Shown here: piece after piece, positions 34,881 to 43,734 of the stretch | How positions within the stretch are numbered: the first letter of the stretch is position 1 | How the letters are laid out: every line of letters starts with the position of its first letter | Assembly: GCF_014204795.1 (NCBI RefSeq) | Contig: NZ_JACHMB010000001.1 | Coordinates: 4,402,001-4,466,000, forward strand | Length of the DNA stretch: 64,000 bases | Direction: 5' to 3' | Source: Nonomuraea jabiensis | GTDB taxonomy: Bacteria > Actinomycetota > Actinomycetes > Streptosporangiales > Streptosporangiaceae | The notes under the pieces: model-generated | The model's input: the letters and a program-made list of their open reading frames with translations, nothing else | Told to the model about the DNA's origin: nothing | Database searches by the model: none | Program-made: the position numbers and the translations under genes

Positions 34881-35740
34881 CGGCCGAGCACGAACGAGAT
34901 GCCCGCGGCCGCCGCGTCCGCCAGCGTGAACGCCAGCCGTGACACGATCGCCACCGCGAGCGCCGCCGGGGTGCCGATGATCGGCGCGAGCACCAGCACC
35001 AGCGCGCCCTCCCTGACCCCGACCCCCGCGGGCACGACGATGGTGAGGATCCCGGTGGCCCAGGCGAACGCGTACGCCCCGGTCGCGACGAGGTAGAGGT
35101 CGGAGCGGCCGGAGAGCAGCCAGATGTGCAGGCCGTACACGAACCAGCCGAGCGCGGTCCACGCCACCGCGACGACCACCGTACGGCCGGGCAGCACGCT
35201 CTCCAGCGGCTCCTTGCGCGCGATCCGCAGCGCCAGGTTGAGACCCCAGGTGAGCACCTTGGGATGCAGGCACACGATGATCACGGGCACGAGCAGCACG
35301 AGGTACCAGGCCTTGCGCACCGCCTCCAGCGAGCCCAGCGTGGCCGCGGCGATCGAGACGGCGACGCCGAGGTTGATCACCAGGCTCAGCGAGATCGTCG
35401 CGAACGTGCGCCGCGGCGGGCTCCCATGGTCGCGCCCGAGGTCCATCATCGCCGCGTAGGCCCACACCGCGCCCGGGATGTACTTGCCCAGCTGGCCCAC
35501 GAACATGATCCGCCCGGCGATCCGCAGCGGCACCCGCGTGCCGAGCCCCGCCAGGATCTCCCGCCAGGCCATCAGGATGAAGAACTGGCCGAGCAGCACC
35601 GCCGCGAACGCCCCGAGCACCGCCCACGGCGACATCGCCGCCACCGCCCCGGTGGTCTCGTCCCAGTTCGTGGCCAGCCCGTAGCCCAGGAAGCCGAGGG
35701 CGATCAGGGCGAGTACGACGCGCAGCAGGCGACGGAGCAT
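34781..35740 (-). CDS. UPF0104/lysylphosphatidylglycerol-synthase-TM-like flippase-type protein (copy 1)
   Basis: The 319-residue protein has about eight membrane helices and the family motifs FVGQLGKYIPGAVWAYAAM (about residues 79-97) and GILTIVVPAGVGVREGALV (about 239-257). Such proteins resemble the transmembrane part of MprF and are placed among polysaccharide genes, where a flippase role is suspected. The C-terminal 33 codons overlap the convergent GT4 gene. A second gene with the same motifs lies at 36675-37571 on the other strand. Confidence 0.83.
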   Translation of the reverse strand: MLRRLLRVVLALIALGFLGYGLATNWDETTGAVAAMSPWAVLGAFAAVLLGQFFILMAWREILAGLGTRVPLRIAGRIMFVGQLGKYIPGAVWAYAAMMDLGRDHGSPPRRTFATISLSLVINLGVAVSIAAATLGSLEAVRKAWYLVLLVPVIIVCLHPKVLTWGLNLALRIARKEPLESVLPGRTVVVAVAWTALGWFVYGLHIWLLSGRSDLYLVATGAYAFAWATGILTIVVPAGVGVREGALVLVLAPIIGTPAALAVAIVSRLAFTLADAAAAGISFVLGRQAASSAPAYADQNGSGSTALTPDRNLSGSPEA

Positions 35741-35850
35741 TCGCTCAGGCTACGCGTGCTCCGCCGGGCAGGCCAGACGGCGGCGCCGGCGATCGCGAGC
35801 GCGCCCGCACCGGCGCCGTACCAAGGCCCATTTGGGTACTGTGGGTCCTC

Positions 35851-36678
35851 GTGGGTAAGCAACGGGTCGCGCAGCTCGAATACTCGGAGTTCCAGTCCGC
35901 CATGCTCGACGAGGGCAAACGGCGGCGGAAGGCTGCGAAGATCATCGCGGTGCTCGAGCACTTCCGCGGGCCGCTGGACGGGCTGACGGTGGGTGACGTG
36001 GGCTGCTCCGCGGGGTTCATCGCCGACGAGCTCGCGCGGGCCGGGGCGGAGCACACGCTGGGCATCGACATCGACGTACCGGGGCTGCGCAAGGCCGCCG
36101 ACCGGTTCGGCGAGCGGGTGGCGTTCGTGTGCGGCGACGGCACCGCGCTGCCGTTCCCCGACGGCTCGATCGACGTGCTGGTCTTCAACCACATCTACGA
36201 GCACGTGGTCGACCCCGACGCCGTGGTGGCCGAGATGCACCGGGTGCTGTCCGACGACGGCGTCCTCTACCTGGGACTGGGCAACCGGCTCGGCGTCATG
36301 GAGCCCCACTACAAGCTGCCGTTCCTGTCCTACCTGCCGCCCGCGCTGGCCGACCGCTACGTGCGGGCGTCCGGGCGGGCCGACCACTACTACGAGCGGT
36401 TCAGGACGCGGCGCGGGCTGCGCAGGATGCTGCGGGCCTTCCACGTGTGGGACTACACCTTCCCCGTGCTGGCCACGCCGGACCGGTTCGCGGGAGGCGA
36501 GCTGTTCCCTGGCGCGCTGGGGCGGATCGCGCAGACCGTGCTGGCCCGCACTCCCCGCGAGGTGCTCCGGCTGCTGCTGCCCCTGGTGCCCACGTACCTG
36601 TGGGTGGCCACCAAGACGCCGCGGCGGCCCGCGGGCGCGGCGCTGCCGCAGCCGCCCGAGCGGGTCCGCCCGCTGTGA
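35851..36678 (+). CDS. SAM-dependent methyltransferase (class I)
   Basis: The 275-residue protein has a class I methyltransferase core: VGDVGCSAGFIADELA (motif I), LGIDIDVPGL, a CGDGTALPFPDGSIDVLVFNHIYEHV block and the VVAEMHRVLSDDGVLYLGLGN strand. The C-terminal half (DHYYERFRTRRGLRRML) has no clear catalytic motif. GTG at 35851 starts it and its TGA overlaps the flippase-like gene's GTG. It probably methylates a sugar or lipid-linked intermediate of the surface polymer; the substrate is unknown. Confidence 0.85.
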   Translation: MGKQRVAQLEYSEFQSAMLDEGKRRRKAAKIIAVLEHFRGPLDGLTVGDVGCSAGFIADELARAGAEHTLGIDIDVPGLRKAADRFGERVAFVCGDGTALPFPDGSIDVLVFNHIYEHVVDPDAVVAEMHRVLSDDGVLYLGLGNRLGVMEPHYKLPFLSYLPPALADRYVRASGRADHYYERFRTRRGLRRMLRAFHVWDYTFPVLATPDRFAGGELFPGALGRIAQTVLARTPREVLRLLLPLVPTYLWVATKTPRRPAGAALPQPPERVRPL

Positions 36679-37571
36679 CAGCCGTGAAGGAGGCCGCCCC
36701 GCGCCGCTCGCCGGTCCGCAGGCTCGTCCGGTACGGCTTCCTGGCCGTCGCGCTCGGCTTCGGCGCCTACGCCGTGGCCAAGCAGTGGGACGCCGTGGTG
36801 GCCGGGTTCGCCAGGCTGTCGTGGGCCGCGCTGGCCGGGTCGCTGGTCGCCGTGATCGCCGCGCTGCTCGGCGCCATGCTCACCTGGCGCACCCTCCTGT
36901 CCGACCTCGGCTCCCCGCTGCCGCTGAGGCCCGCCGCCAAGGTCTTCTTCGTGGGCCAGCTCGGCAAGTACATCCCCGGCGCGGTCTGGCCGGTGATCGC
37001 CCAGATGGAGATGGGCCGCGACCTCGGCGTGCCGCGCTCGCGCAGCGCGGCGGCGTTCTTCCTGATGATGCCCATCCAGCTGGCCACGGGCCTGCTCGTC
37101 ACGCTGGTCACGCTCGGCTGGGACCGCTACGGCTGGTTGCTGCTGTTCATCCCGGTGCTGCTGGTCCTGCTGGAGCCCAAGGTCATCAACGCCGTGATCG
37201 GCTACGCCCTGCGCAAGCTCAAGCGGGAGCCGCTCGACCGCCCGCTCACCCGGCGCGGCATGCTCGCCGCCCTCGGCTGGGCGCTGGCCGGCTGGCTCTG
37301 CTACGGCGTGCACCTCTACTTCGTCGCCCCCCAGGGCGGCCTGCTCTTCGCCGTCGGGGCCTTCGCGGTGTCGTGGTGCCTGGGCATCCTGACGTTCGTC
37401 GTCCCGGCGGGCGCGGGCGTGCGGGAGGTTGCGATGGTCGCGGTGCTGGCGCCGCACGTGGACGGCGGCGCGGCGATCGCGGTGGCACTTTCGTCCCGCA
37501 TTGTCATTATTTTGGGCGACTTGATCTGCGCCGGTATGGCGGGAATCGCAGCGCGTCGCGACTCGGTGTGA
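36675..37571 (+). CDS. UPF0104-like flippase-type membrane protein (copy 2)
   Basis: The 298-residue protein repeats the family motifs of the gene at 34781-35740: FVGQLGKYIPGAVWPVIAQM (about residues 95-114) and GILTFVVPAGAGVREVAMV (about 236-254), with about eight membrane helices. GTG at 36675 lies within the methyltransferase stop; a second GTG at 36684 is possible. Paralogous copies on opposite strands around a methyltransferase suggest local duplication. The transported molecule is not known. Confidence 0.82.
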   Translation: MTAVKEAAPRRSPVRRLVRYGFLAVALGFGAYAVAKQWDAVVAGFARLSWAALAGSLVAVIAALLGAMLTWRTLLSDLGSPLPLRPAAKVFFVGQLGKYIPGAVWPVIAQMEMGRDLGVPRSRSAAAFFLMMPIQLATGLLVTLVTLGWDRYGWLLLFIPVLLVLLEPKVINAVIGYALRKLKREPLDRPLTRRGMLAALGWALAGWLCYGVHLYFVAPQGGLLFAVGAFAVSWCLGILTFVVPAGAGVREVAMVAVLAPHVDGGAAIAVALSSRIVIILGDLICAGMAGIAARRDSV

Positions 37572-37664
37572 TTTGACCGACGTTTTAGGGGAGGCTGGTC
37601 ATAAGCTGAACTTCAGAGGGGGACACCAGTCCCACGTTGATCTTGAGGGGAGAAGATCTACGTA

Positions 37665-38780
37665 ATGCCTCGAGTGCTCGTCGACGCGGCGGCGGTCCCC
37701 GCGGACCGTGGCGCGTTGATCAGATATGTGGACGGGCTCGTGGCCGCGCTCGACCGGGCCGGCGCAGACCTCGCAGTGGTCTGCCAGCGATCGGAAGCCG
37801 AACGGTACCGGCGCCTCGCGCCCTCGGCCCTGGTCCTCCCGGGGCCCGTGGCGATCTCCAACAGGGCCGCCCGGCTCGCCTGGGAGCAGAGCGGCCTGCC
37901 GCTGCTCGCCCGGCAGGCGGGGGCGGACCTGATCCACGCCCCCTACTACTCCATCCCGCTCGGCTCGGGCCTGCCGACCGTGGTGACGATCCACGACGCC
38001 ACCTGGTTCACCGAGCCCGACCAGCACAGTCCGCGGGCGTCGTTCTTCCGCTCCGCCACCCGCACGGCCGTGCGCCACGCCCGGCGGGTGATCGTGCCCT
38101 CCAAGGCGACCAGGGACGAGCTCGTCCGCGTGCTCGCCGCCGACCCCACCCGCATCGACGTCGCCTACCACGGAGTCGACCTGGGGCAGTTCCACCCGCC
38201 GAGCGAGGACGAGATCCGTAGGGTCGCGCTGCGGTGCGGGCTGCACGGCCAGCCCTACGTGGCGTTCCTGGGCGCGCTCGATCCCCGCAAGAACGTTCCC
38301 AACCTCATCCGCGGCTTCGCCGCCGCCGCCAAGCACCTGGACGCGCCCCCCGCGCTGGTGATCGGCGGCGGGATCCACGAGGACGACGTCGACGCCGCCT
38401 GCCGGGAGGTGGAGGCCACGGTCAGGGTCATCCGGCCCGGCTACCTGCGCGCGCCCGACCTGCCCGGGTTCCTGGGCGGGGCGCTCGTGGTGGCCTTCCC
38501 GTCGCGCGGCGAGGGGTTCGGGCTGCCGGTGCTGGAGGCCATGGCCTGCGGCGCACCGGTCCTGACGACGCATCACACGTCTCTGCCGGAGGTCGGCGGC
38601 GACGCCGTGGCCTACACGGAGCCGGACGCCGACAGCATCGCCGCGGCGCTCGGAGACCTGCTGGGCTCCCCCTCCCGCAGGGCACAGCTGCGGGAGGCGG
38701 GGCTGGCGAGAGCACGCGAGTTCACCTGGGACGCCTCGGCCGAGGCGCATCTCAGCTCCTATCAACGCGCGATCGAATAG
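37665..38780 (+). CDS. GT4 family glycosyltransferase (mannosyltransferase-like)
   Basis: This 371-residue GT-B enzyme has VLVDAAAVPADRGALIRYV at the N-terminus, DLIHAPYYSIP, an IHDATWF segment, the GALDPRKNVPNLI donor-domain start, and FPSRGEGFGLPVLEAMACGAPVLTT, the standard GT4 E-x7-E donor-binding block. It is closely followed (17 nt) by a sugar-1-phosphate nucleotidyltransferase that could provide GDP-mannose or another NDP-sugar. The mannosyl preference is inferred from this pairing and from motif style only. Confidence 0.88.
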   Translation: MPRVLVDAAAVPADRGALIRYVDGLVAALDRAGADLAVVCQRSEAERYRRLAPSALVLPGPVAISNRAARLAWEQSGLPLLARQAGADLIHAPYYSIPLGSGLPTVVTIHDATWFTEPDQHSPRASFFRSATRTAVRHARRVIVPSKATRDELVRVLAADPTRIDVAYHGVDLGQFHPPSEDEIRRVALRCGLHGQPYVAFLGALDPRKNVPNLIRGFAAAAKHLDAPPALVIGGGIHEDDVDAACREVEATVRVIRPGYLRAPDLPGFLGGALVVAFPSRGEGFGLPVLEAMACGAPVLTTHHTSLPEVGGDAVAYTEPDADSIAAALGDLLGSPSRRAQLREAGLARAREFTWDASAEAHLSSYQRAIE

Positions 38781-38797
38781 TTCGGTAACCTCACGGA

Positions 38798-39892
38798 GTG
38801 ATGGAGAGCTCTTTGCCAGACCTCGAGGCGATCCTCCTGGTCGGGGGGCAGGGCACGCGCCTGCGTCCGCTGACACTGGGCACGCCCAAACCGCTGCTGC
38901 CGACCGCCGGAGTGCCGTTCCTGGCGCACCAACTCGCCCGTGCGCGATCTTTCGGCGTACGCCGGATCGTGTTCGCCACCTCCTACAAGGCGTCGATGTT
39001 CGAGCCCGCCTTCGGTGACGGGTCGGCGTTCGGGCTCTCACTCGAATACATCACCGAGGAGACGCCGCTGGGCACGGGCGGCGCGATCCGCAACGCCGCC
39101 GAAGCCCTCACGGCGGGGCCGTCCGACCCGGTGCTCATCCTCAACGGGGACATCCTGTCCGGCCACGACATCGGCGATCAGGTGCGCACTCACCTCGCAC
39201 GACATGCCGCTGTAACGCTCCATTTGACAGAAGTCGATGATCCCTCCCGGTTCGGGTGCGTCCCGACCGACGAGACCGGGCGGGTGACGGCCTTCCTGGA
39301 GAAGACGCCCAACCCGGTCACCAACCGGATCAACGCCGGCTGCTACGTCTTCACCCGGTCGGTGATCGACTCGATCCCCCGGGGCGAGATCGTGTCCGTG
39401 GAGCGGGAGACGTTCCCCGGGCTGATCGAGGCGGGCGAACTGGTGCTGGGCTACGCCGACCGCACCTACTGGCTCGACGTCGGCACGCCTGCGGCGTTCG
39501 TGCGGGGGTCGCGCGACCTGGTGCTGGGGCGGGTCGCCTCGCCCGCGCTGCCCGGGCCGACCGGGGAATTCCTCCTGCTGGAAGGGGCTCAGGTCTCGCC
39601 GGAGGCCAAGGTGCAGGGCGGCACGGCGGTCGGCGCGCGGGCCGTGGTCGAGGCCGGGGCGACGGTGGTGGGCTCGGTGCTGAGCGACGAGTGCGTCATC
39701 GAGTCGGGCGCGTCCGTGACGGACTCCGTGGTGGGCCGGGGGGCGCGGGTCTGCGCGGGCACGGTGGTGTGCGACGCGGTGATCGGCGACGGGGCCGTCG
39801 TGGGGCCCGGCAACGAGCTGCAGAACGGCGTGCGCATCTGGCCGGGGGTGGAGCTGCCCGAGCGCGCGATGCGCTATTCGAGCGACGTCTGA
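38798..39892 (+). CDS. Sugar-1-phosphate nucleotidyltransferase (mannose-1-phosphate guanylyltransferase-like)
   Basis: The 364-residue protein has the nucleotidyltransferase loop LLVGGQGTRLRPLTLGTPKPLLP, the NGDILSG metal motif, the FLEKTP segment, YWLDVGTPAAF, and a C-terminal left-handed beta-helix with hexapeptide repeats (EAKVQGGTAVGARAVVEAG). This is the layout of ManC/ManB-type enzymes making GDP-mannose or similar donors. In mycobacteria the corresponding position near fbiA-fbiB holds such a gene (Rv3264c, recalled). The start may be GTG at 38798 or ATG at 38801. Confidence 0.88.
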   Translation: MMESSLPDLEAILLVGGQGTRLRPLTLGTPKPLLPTAGVPFLAHQLARARSFGVRRIVFATSYKASMFEPAFGDGSAFGLSLEYITEETPLGTGGAIRNAAEALTAGPSDPVLILNGDILSGHDIGDQVRTHLARHAAVTLHLTEVDDPSRFGCVPTDETGRVTAFLEKTPNPVTNRINAGCYVFTRSVIDSIPRGEIVSVERETFPGLIEAGELVLGYADRTYWLDVGTPAAFVRGSRDLVLGRVASPALPGPTGEFLLLEGAQVSPEAKVQGGTAVGARAVVEAGATVVGSVLSDECVIESGASVTDSVVGRGARVCAGTVVCDAVIGDGAVVGPGNELQNGVRIWPGVELPERAMRYSSDV

Positions 39893-39955
39893 GCCTCTGT
39901 CCACCTCCCTGCTGCCAGGTCACGGGCAGGGGGGAGGTGGGGGCAGACTGGACGG

Positions 39956-40852
39956 GTGAGGGAGCGCAGGTGGGTGCCCGAGGGGCCGTTGGACGTGGGG
40001 CTGGCGTTGCAGCCGCACAAGCGCGGCGGCGGGGACCCCACCTGGCGGCAGAGCGCTGACGGGTCCGTGTGGCGTACGTCCAGGACGCCCGACGGGCCGT
40101 GCACGCTGCGGGTGAGCGTCAAGGCCGGGTGCGTGCACGGGCAGGCGTGGGGGCCGGGGGCGGAGTGGGCGCTGGAGGCGCTGCCGGGGTTGTTGGGGGC
40201 ATTTGACGACGCTTCCGGATTTGTCGCCAAACATGAGGTTTTGGCGGAGGTTCTCAGGAAAAATCCGGGTTTGCGGATCGGGCGGACCGGGCGGGTCATG
40301 GAGGCCCTCGTACCGGCCGTGCTCGAGCAGAAGGTGGTCGGGCGGGAGGCGTGGCGGGCCTGGCGGTGGCTGCTCGGCCGGTACGGCGAGCCCGCGCCCG
40401 GACCCGCGCCCGAGGGGATGCGGGTCGTGCCCGAGACCGTGGTGTGGCGGCAGATCCCCAGCTGGCACTGGCACCGCGCGGGAGCGGAGGCCGTGCGCGC
40501 CCGGACGATCGCGAACGCCGCCTGGCACGCCGACAAGCTGGAGTCCGCCGCGACCACCGAGGAGCTCGACCGGCTGCTGCGGGCGCTGCCCGGGATCGGG
40601 GTGTGGACCTCGGCCGAGGTGCGCCAGCGCGCGCTGGGCGACCCGGACGCGGTGAGCGTCGGTGACTACCATCTGGCCAAGCTCGTCGGGTACGCCCTGA
40701 CCGGGGAGAAGACCGACGACCCTGGGATGTTGCGGCTGCTGGAGCCGTACCAGGGGCATCGGCACCGCGCCACGGTGCTGGTCTGGCTCACCGGCCTGCG
40801 CCCGCCGGCGCGCGGGCCCCGGATGTCCGTGCGCGACTACCGGTCCTTCTGA
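39956..40852 (+). CDS. HhH-GPD DNA-3-methyladenine glycosylase-like (AlkA type)
   Basis: The 298-residue protein resembles AlkA-type alkylbase DNA glycosylases: an N-terminal antiparallel region, then helices ending in the helix-hairpin-helix LRALPGIGVWTSAEV and the catalytic Asp region DAVSVGDYHLAK about ten residues later. Such enzymes excise alkylated purines. The start is GTG at 39956. It is unlinked to the glycopolymer genes and is 53 nt upstream of fbiC. A local dip in GC occurs at about 40200-40280. Confidence 0.83.
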   Translation: MRERRWVPEGPLDVGLALQPHKRGGGDPTWRQSADGSVWRTSRTPDGPCTLRVSVKAGCVHGQAWGPGAEWALEALPGLLGAFDDASGFVAKHEVLAEVLRKNPGLRIGRTGRVMEALVPAVLEQKVVGREAWRAWRWLLGRYGEPAPGPAPEGMRVVPETVVWRQIPSWHWHRAGAEAVRARTIANAAWHADKLESAATTEELDRLLRALPGIGVWTSAEVRQRALGDPDAVSVGDYHLAKLVGYALTGEKTDDPGMLRLLEPYQGHRHRATVLVWLTGLRPPARGPRMSVRDYRSF

Positions 40853-40905
40853 CCTGCCGGGCCCCTGGGTGCGTGCGGTGAACTCAGCCGTCGTACTGTG
40901 CCCGT

Positions 40906-43653
40906 ATGAGTCTCGTCAGTGATTCCGCACTCCGCCGGGCCCTCGCACGTGCCCGCGACGGCAAGGCCCTCGACGTCACGGAGGTGACCGTCCTCCTGCA
41001 CGCCCGGGGGGAGCACCTTGATGCCCTGCTCGACCACGCCTCCCGCGTACGGGACGCCGGGCTGCGGGCGGTCGGCCGCGAAGGGATCATCACGTACAGC
41101 AAGAAAGTGTTCATCCCGTTGACCCGGCTCTGCCGGGACCGTTGTGGTTACTGCACCTTCGCGACCGCGCCGCACAAGCTGCCCGCGCCGTTCCTGAGCC
41201 CTGACGAGGTGCTGGAGATCGCCCGGCAGGGGGCGGCCATGGGGTGCAAGGAAGCGCTGTTCACGCTGGGGGACCGGCCTGAGGACCGCTGGCACCAGGC
41301 GCGCTCCTGGCTCGACGCGCACGGCTATGACGACACGCTTTCTTATGTGCGGGCCATGGCGATCAGGGTGCTGGAGGAGACCGGGTTGCTGCCGCACCTC
41401 AATCCGGGGGTGCTGACCTGGCGTGACCTGCAGCGGCTCAAACCCGTCGCGCCGTCCATGGGGATGATGCTGGAGACGACGTCGCGGCGGCTGTTCGAGG
41501 AGAAGGGGGAGGCCCACTACGGGTCGCCGGACAAGGACCCGGCCGTACGCCTGCGCGTCCTGGAGGACGCCGGCCGCACGAACGTGCCCTTCACCACCGG
41601 GATCCTGATCGGCATCGGCGAGACCGTCGAGGACCGGGCCGAGTCGATCTTCGCGATCCGGCGGGTGGTGCGCGAGTACGGCGGGATCCAGGAGGTCATC
41701 GTCCAGAACTTCCGCGCCAAGCCCGACACGGCGATGCGCGGGCTGCCGGACGCGTCCCTGGAGGAGCTGGCGGCCACGATCGCGGTCGCGCGGCTCGTGC
41801 TCGGGCCCCGGGTCCGCATCCAGGCGCCGCCCAACCTGGTGGACTCCGAGTACGCGCTGATGATCCGGGCGGGGATCGACGACTGGGGCGGGGTGTCGCC
41901 GCTCACCCCCGACCACGTGAACCCCGAGCGGCCCTGGCCCCAGATCTCCCTCCTGGAGACGCGCACCGCCGAGTCCGGGTTCCAGCTCCGGGAGCGGCTG
42001 ACGATCTATCCCGAGTACGTGCTGGCCGGGGAGCCGTGGCTGGACCCCCGCCTCTTCGCCCACGTGGCCGCCCTGGCGGACCCTGCCACGGGACTCGCCC
42101 GCCCTGACGCCGAGCTGCGGGGGTTGCCGTGGCAGGAGCCGGATGGCGGGTTCGCGCCGTCGGGGCGGGTGGATCTGCACGTGGAGGTGGACACGTCGGG
42201 GCGCACGCATGATCGACGGGACGACTTCGACCACGTCTACGGCGACTGGACCGCCCTCCGCGACCGCCTCCCCCCAACCTCCCCCAACCCCACCACACCG
42301 CCCACCACACCGTCGTCCGCCACGCCATCGGACGGTGCGGGCCCGGATCCCGCCGCACGCGTTGCGCCGGGCACCACCGCCGGGGTTCCCGCCGCACTGG
42401 CGCCTGGAGCGCGGGTTGCGGAGGGCGCGGCCGCTGCCGCCGTAAGCCCCGACGCGTGGCCAGCCGGTGTGGCGAGTGGCGGGGTGGCTGGGGAGGTGGG
42501 GCGGGCGTTGCGGAGGGCGGCGGCCGATCCGGGTGGGTTGAGTGACGCCGAGGCCGTCGCGTTGCTGGCCGCCGAAGGGGAGGCGCTGGACGAGCTGGCC
42601 GCCATCGCCGACGACCTCCGCCGGCAGGCCGTGGGCGACGAGGTCACGTACGTCGTCAACAGGAACATCAACTTCACCAACGTGTGCTACACCGGATGCC
42701 GCTTCTGCGCCTTCGCCCAGCGCAGGACGGACGCCGACGCGTACACCCTGAGCCTGGACCAGGTGGCGGACCGGGCGCAGGAGGCGTGGGACGCGGGCGC
42801 GACCGAGGTGTGCATGCAGGGCGGCATCCACCCCGACCTCCCCGGCACCGCGTACTTCGACCTGGCCAAGGCGGTCAAGGAGCGGACGCCCGGGATGCAC
42901 GTGCACGCGTTCTCCCCGATGGAGGTCATCAACGGGGCGAGCCGCACCGACATGTCCATCCAGGCGTGGCTGGAGGCGGCCAAGGAGGCCGGGGTCGACT
43001 CGCTGCCCGGGACGGCGGCCGAGATCCTGGACGACGACGTCAGGTGGGTGCTGACCAAGGGGAAGCTGCCCGCGAAGGAGTGGGTGGAGGTCATCACGAC
43101 GGCCCACAAGGTAGGTATCCCGACCACGTCCACCATGATGTACGGGCACGTCGACAACCACCTGCACTGGGTCAGGCACATCAAGCTGATCCGCAACCTC
43201 CAGGAGCGGACCGGCGGGTTCTCCGAGTTCGTGCTGCTGCCGTTCGTGCACACCAGCGCCCCCATCTACCTGGCCGGGATCGCCCGCCCGGGCCCCACGG
43301 CGCAGGAGAACCGGGCCGTGCACGCGCTCGCCAGGATCCTCCTGCACGGCGCGATCAAGAACATCCAGTGCTCCTGGGTGAAGCTCCGCGACGACCTGTG
43401 CCGCCAGGTGCTCCAGGGCGGCGTGAACGACCTCGGCGGCACCCTCATGGAGGAGACCATCAGCCGCATGGCGGGCTCGGAGAACGGCTCGTACAAGACG
43501 ATCAGCGAGCTGCGCGAGATGGTCGAGGTCACCGGCAGGCCGGTCAGGCAGCGCACCACCGAGTACGGCGTCCCCACGGACGAACGGCTCGCGGCGTCCG
43601 AGGCCAGCGACGGCGTGTGCAAGAGCGTCAGGAGGGTCCTGCCGATGGCGTAG
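40906..43653 (+). CDS. fbiC: FO synthase, bifunctional CofG/CofH (FbiC)
   Basis: The 915-residue radical SAM enzyme makes 7,8-didemethyl-8-hydroxy-5-deazariboflavin (FO), the F420 chromophore, from a tyrosine and a pyrimidine precursor. Both [4Fe-4S] motifs are present: C76-x3-C80-x2-C83 (CRDRCGYC) in the CofG half and C594-x3-C598-x2-C601 (CYTGCRFC) in the CofH half. The halves are joined by an Ala/Pro-rich linker of roughly 85 residues (about 448-530), longer than in mycobacterial FbiC (about 856 residues total). fbiA and fbiB lie only 3 kb away, divergently. Confidence 0.95.
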   Translation: MSLVSDSALRRALARARDGKALDVTEVTVLLHARGEHLDALLDHASRVRDAGLRAVGREGIITYSKKVFIPLTRLCRDRCGYCTFATAPHKLPAPFLSPDEVLEIARQGAAMGCKEALFTLGDRPEDRWHQARSWLDAHGYDDTLSYVRAMAIRVLEETGLLPHLNPGVLTWRDLQRLKPVAPSMGMMLETTSRRLFEEKGEAHYGSPDKDPAVRLRVLEDAGRTNVPFTTGILIGIGETVEDRAESIFAIRRVVREYGGIQEVIVQNFRAKPDTAMRGLPDASLEELAATIAVARLVLGPRVRIQAPPNLVDSEYALMIRAGIDDWGGVSPLTPDHVNPERPWPQISLLETRTAESGFQLRERLTIYPEYVLAGEPWLDPRLFAHVAALADPATGLARPDAELRGLPWQEPDGGFAPSGRVDLHVEVDTSGRTHDRRDDFDHVYGDWTALRDRLPPTSPNPTTPPTTPSSATPSDGAGPDPAARVAPGTTAGVPAALAPGARVAEGAAAAAVSPDAWPAGVASGGVAGEVGRALRRAAADPGGLSDAEAVALLAAEGEALDELAAIADDLRRQAVGDEVTYVVNRNINFTNVCYTGCRFCAFAQRRTDADAYTLSLDQVADRAQEAWDAGATEVCMQGGIHPDLPGTAYFDLAKAVKERTPGMHVHAFSPMEVINGASRTDMSIQAWLEAAKEAGVDSLPGTAAEILDDDVRWVLTKGKLPAKEWVEVITTAHKVGIPTTSTMMYGHVDNHLHWVRHIKLIRNLQERTGGFSEFVLLPFVHTSAPIYLAGIARPGPTAQENRAVHALARILLHGAIKNIQCSWVKLRDDLCRQVLQGGVNDLGGTLMEETISRMAGSENGSYKTISELREMVEVTGRPVRQRTTEYGVPTDERLAASEASDGVCKSVRRVLPMA

Positions 43654-43734
43654 TTGTAACATGTTCTAACAAGGCTTGCGCGCGCCATGGGAGGCGCTGG
43701 AAGAATCATCACTCCCCTGGGAGAGAGGTTCACC

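Noticed and set aside
32877..35627. A 916-codon minus-strand frame across the GT2 and GT4 genes
   Set aside because: It is opposite clear GT genes with conserved motifs; its translation is Arg/Gly/His-rich without a family, typical of a high-GC shadow frame.
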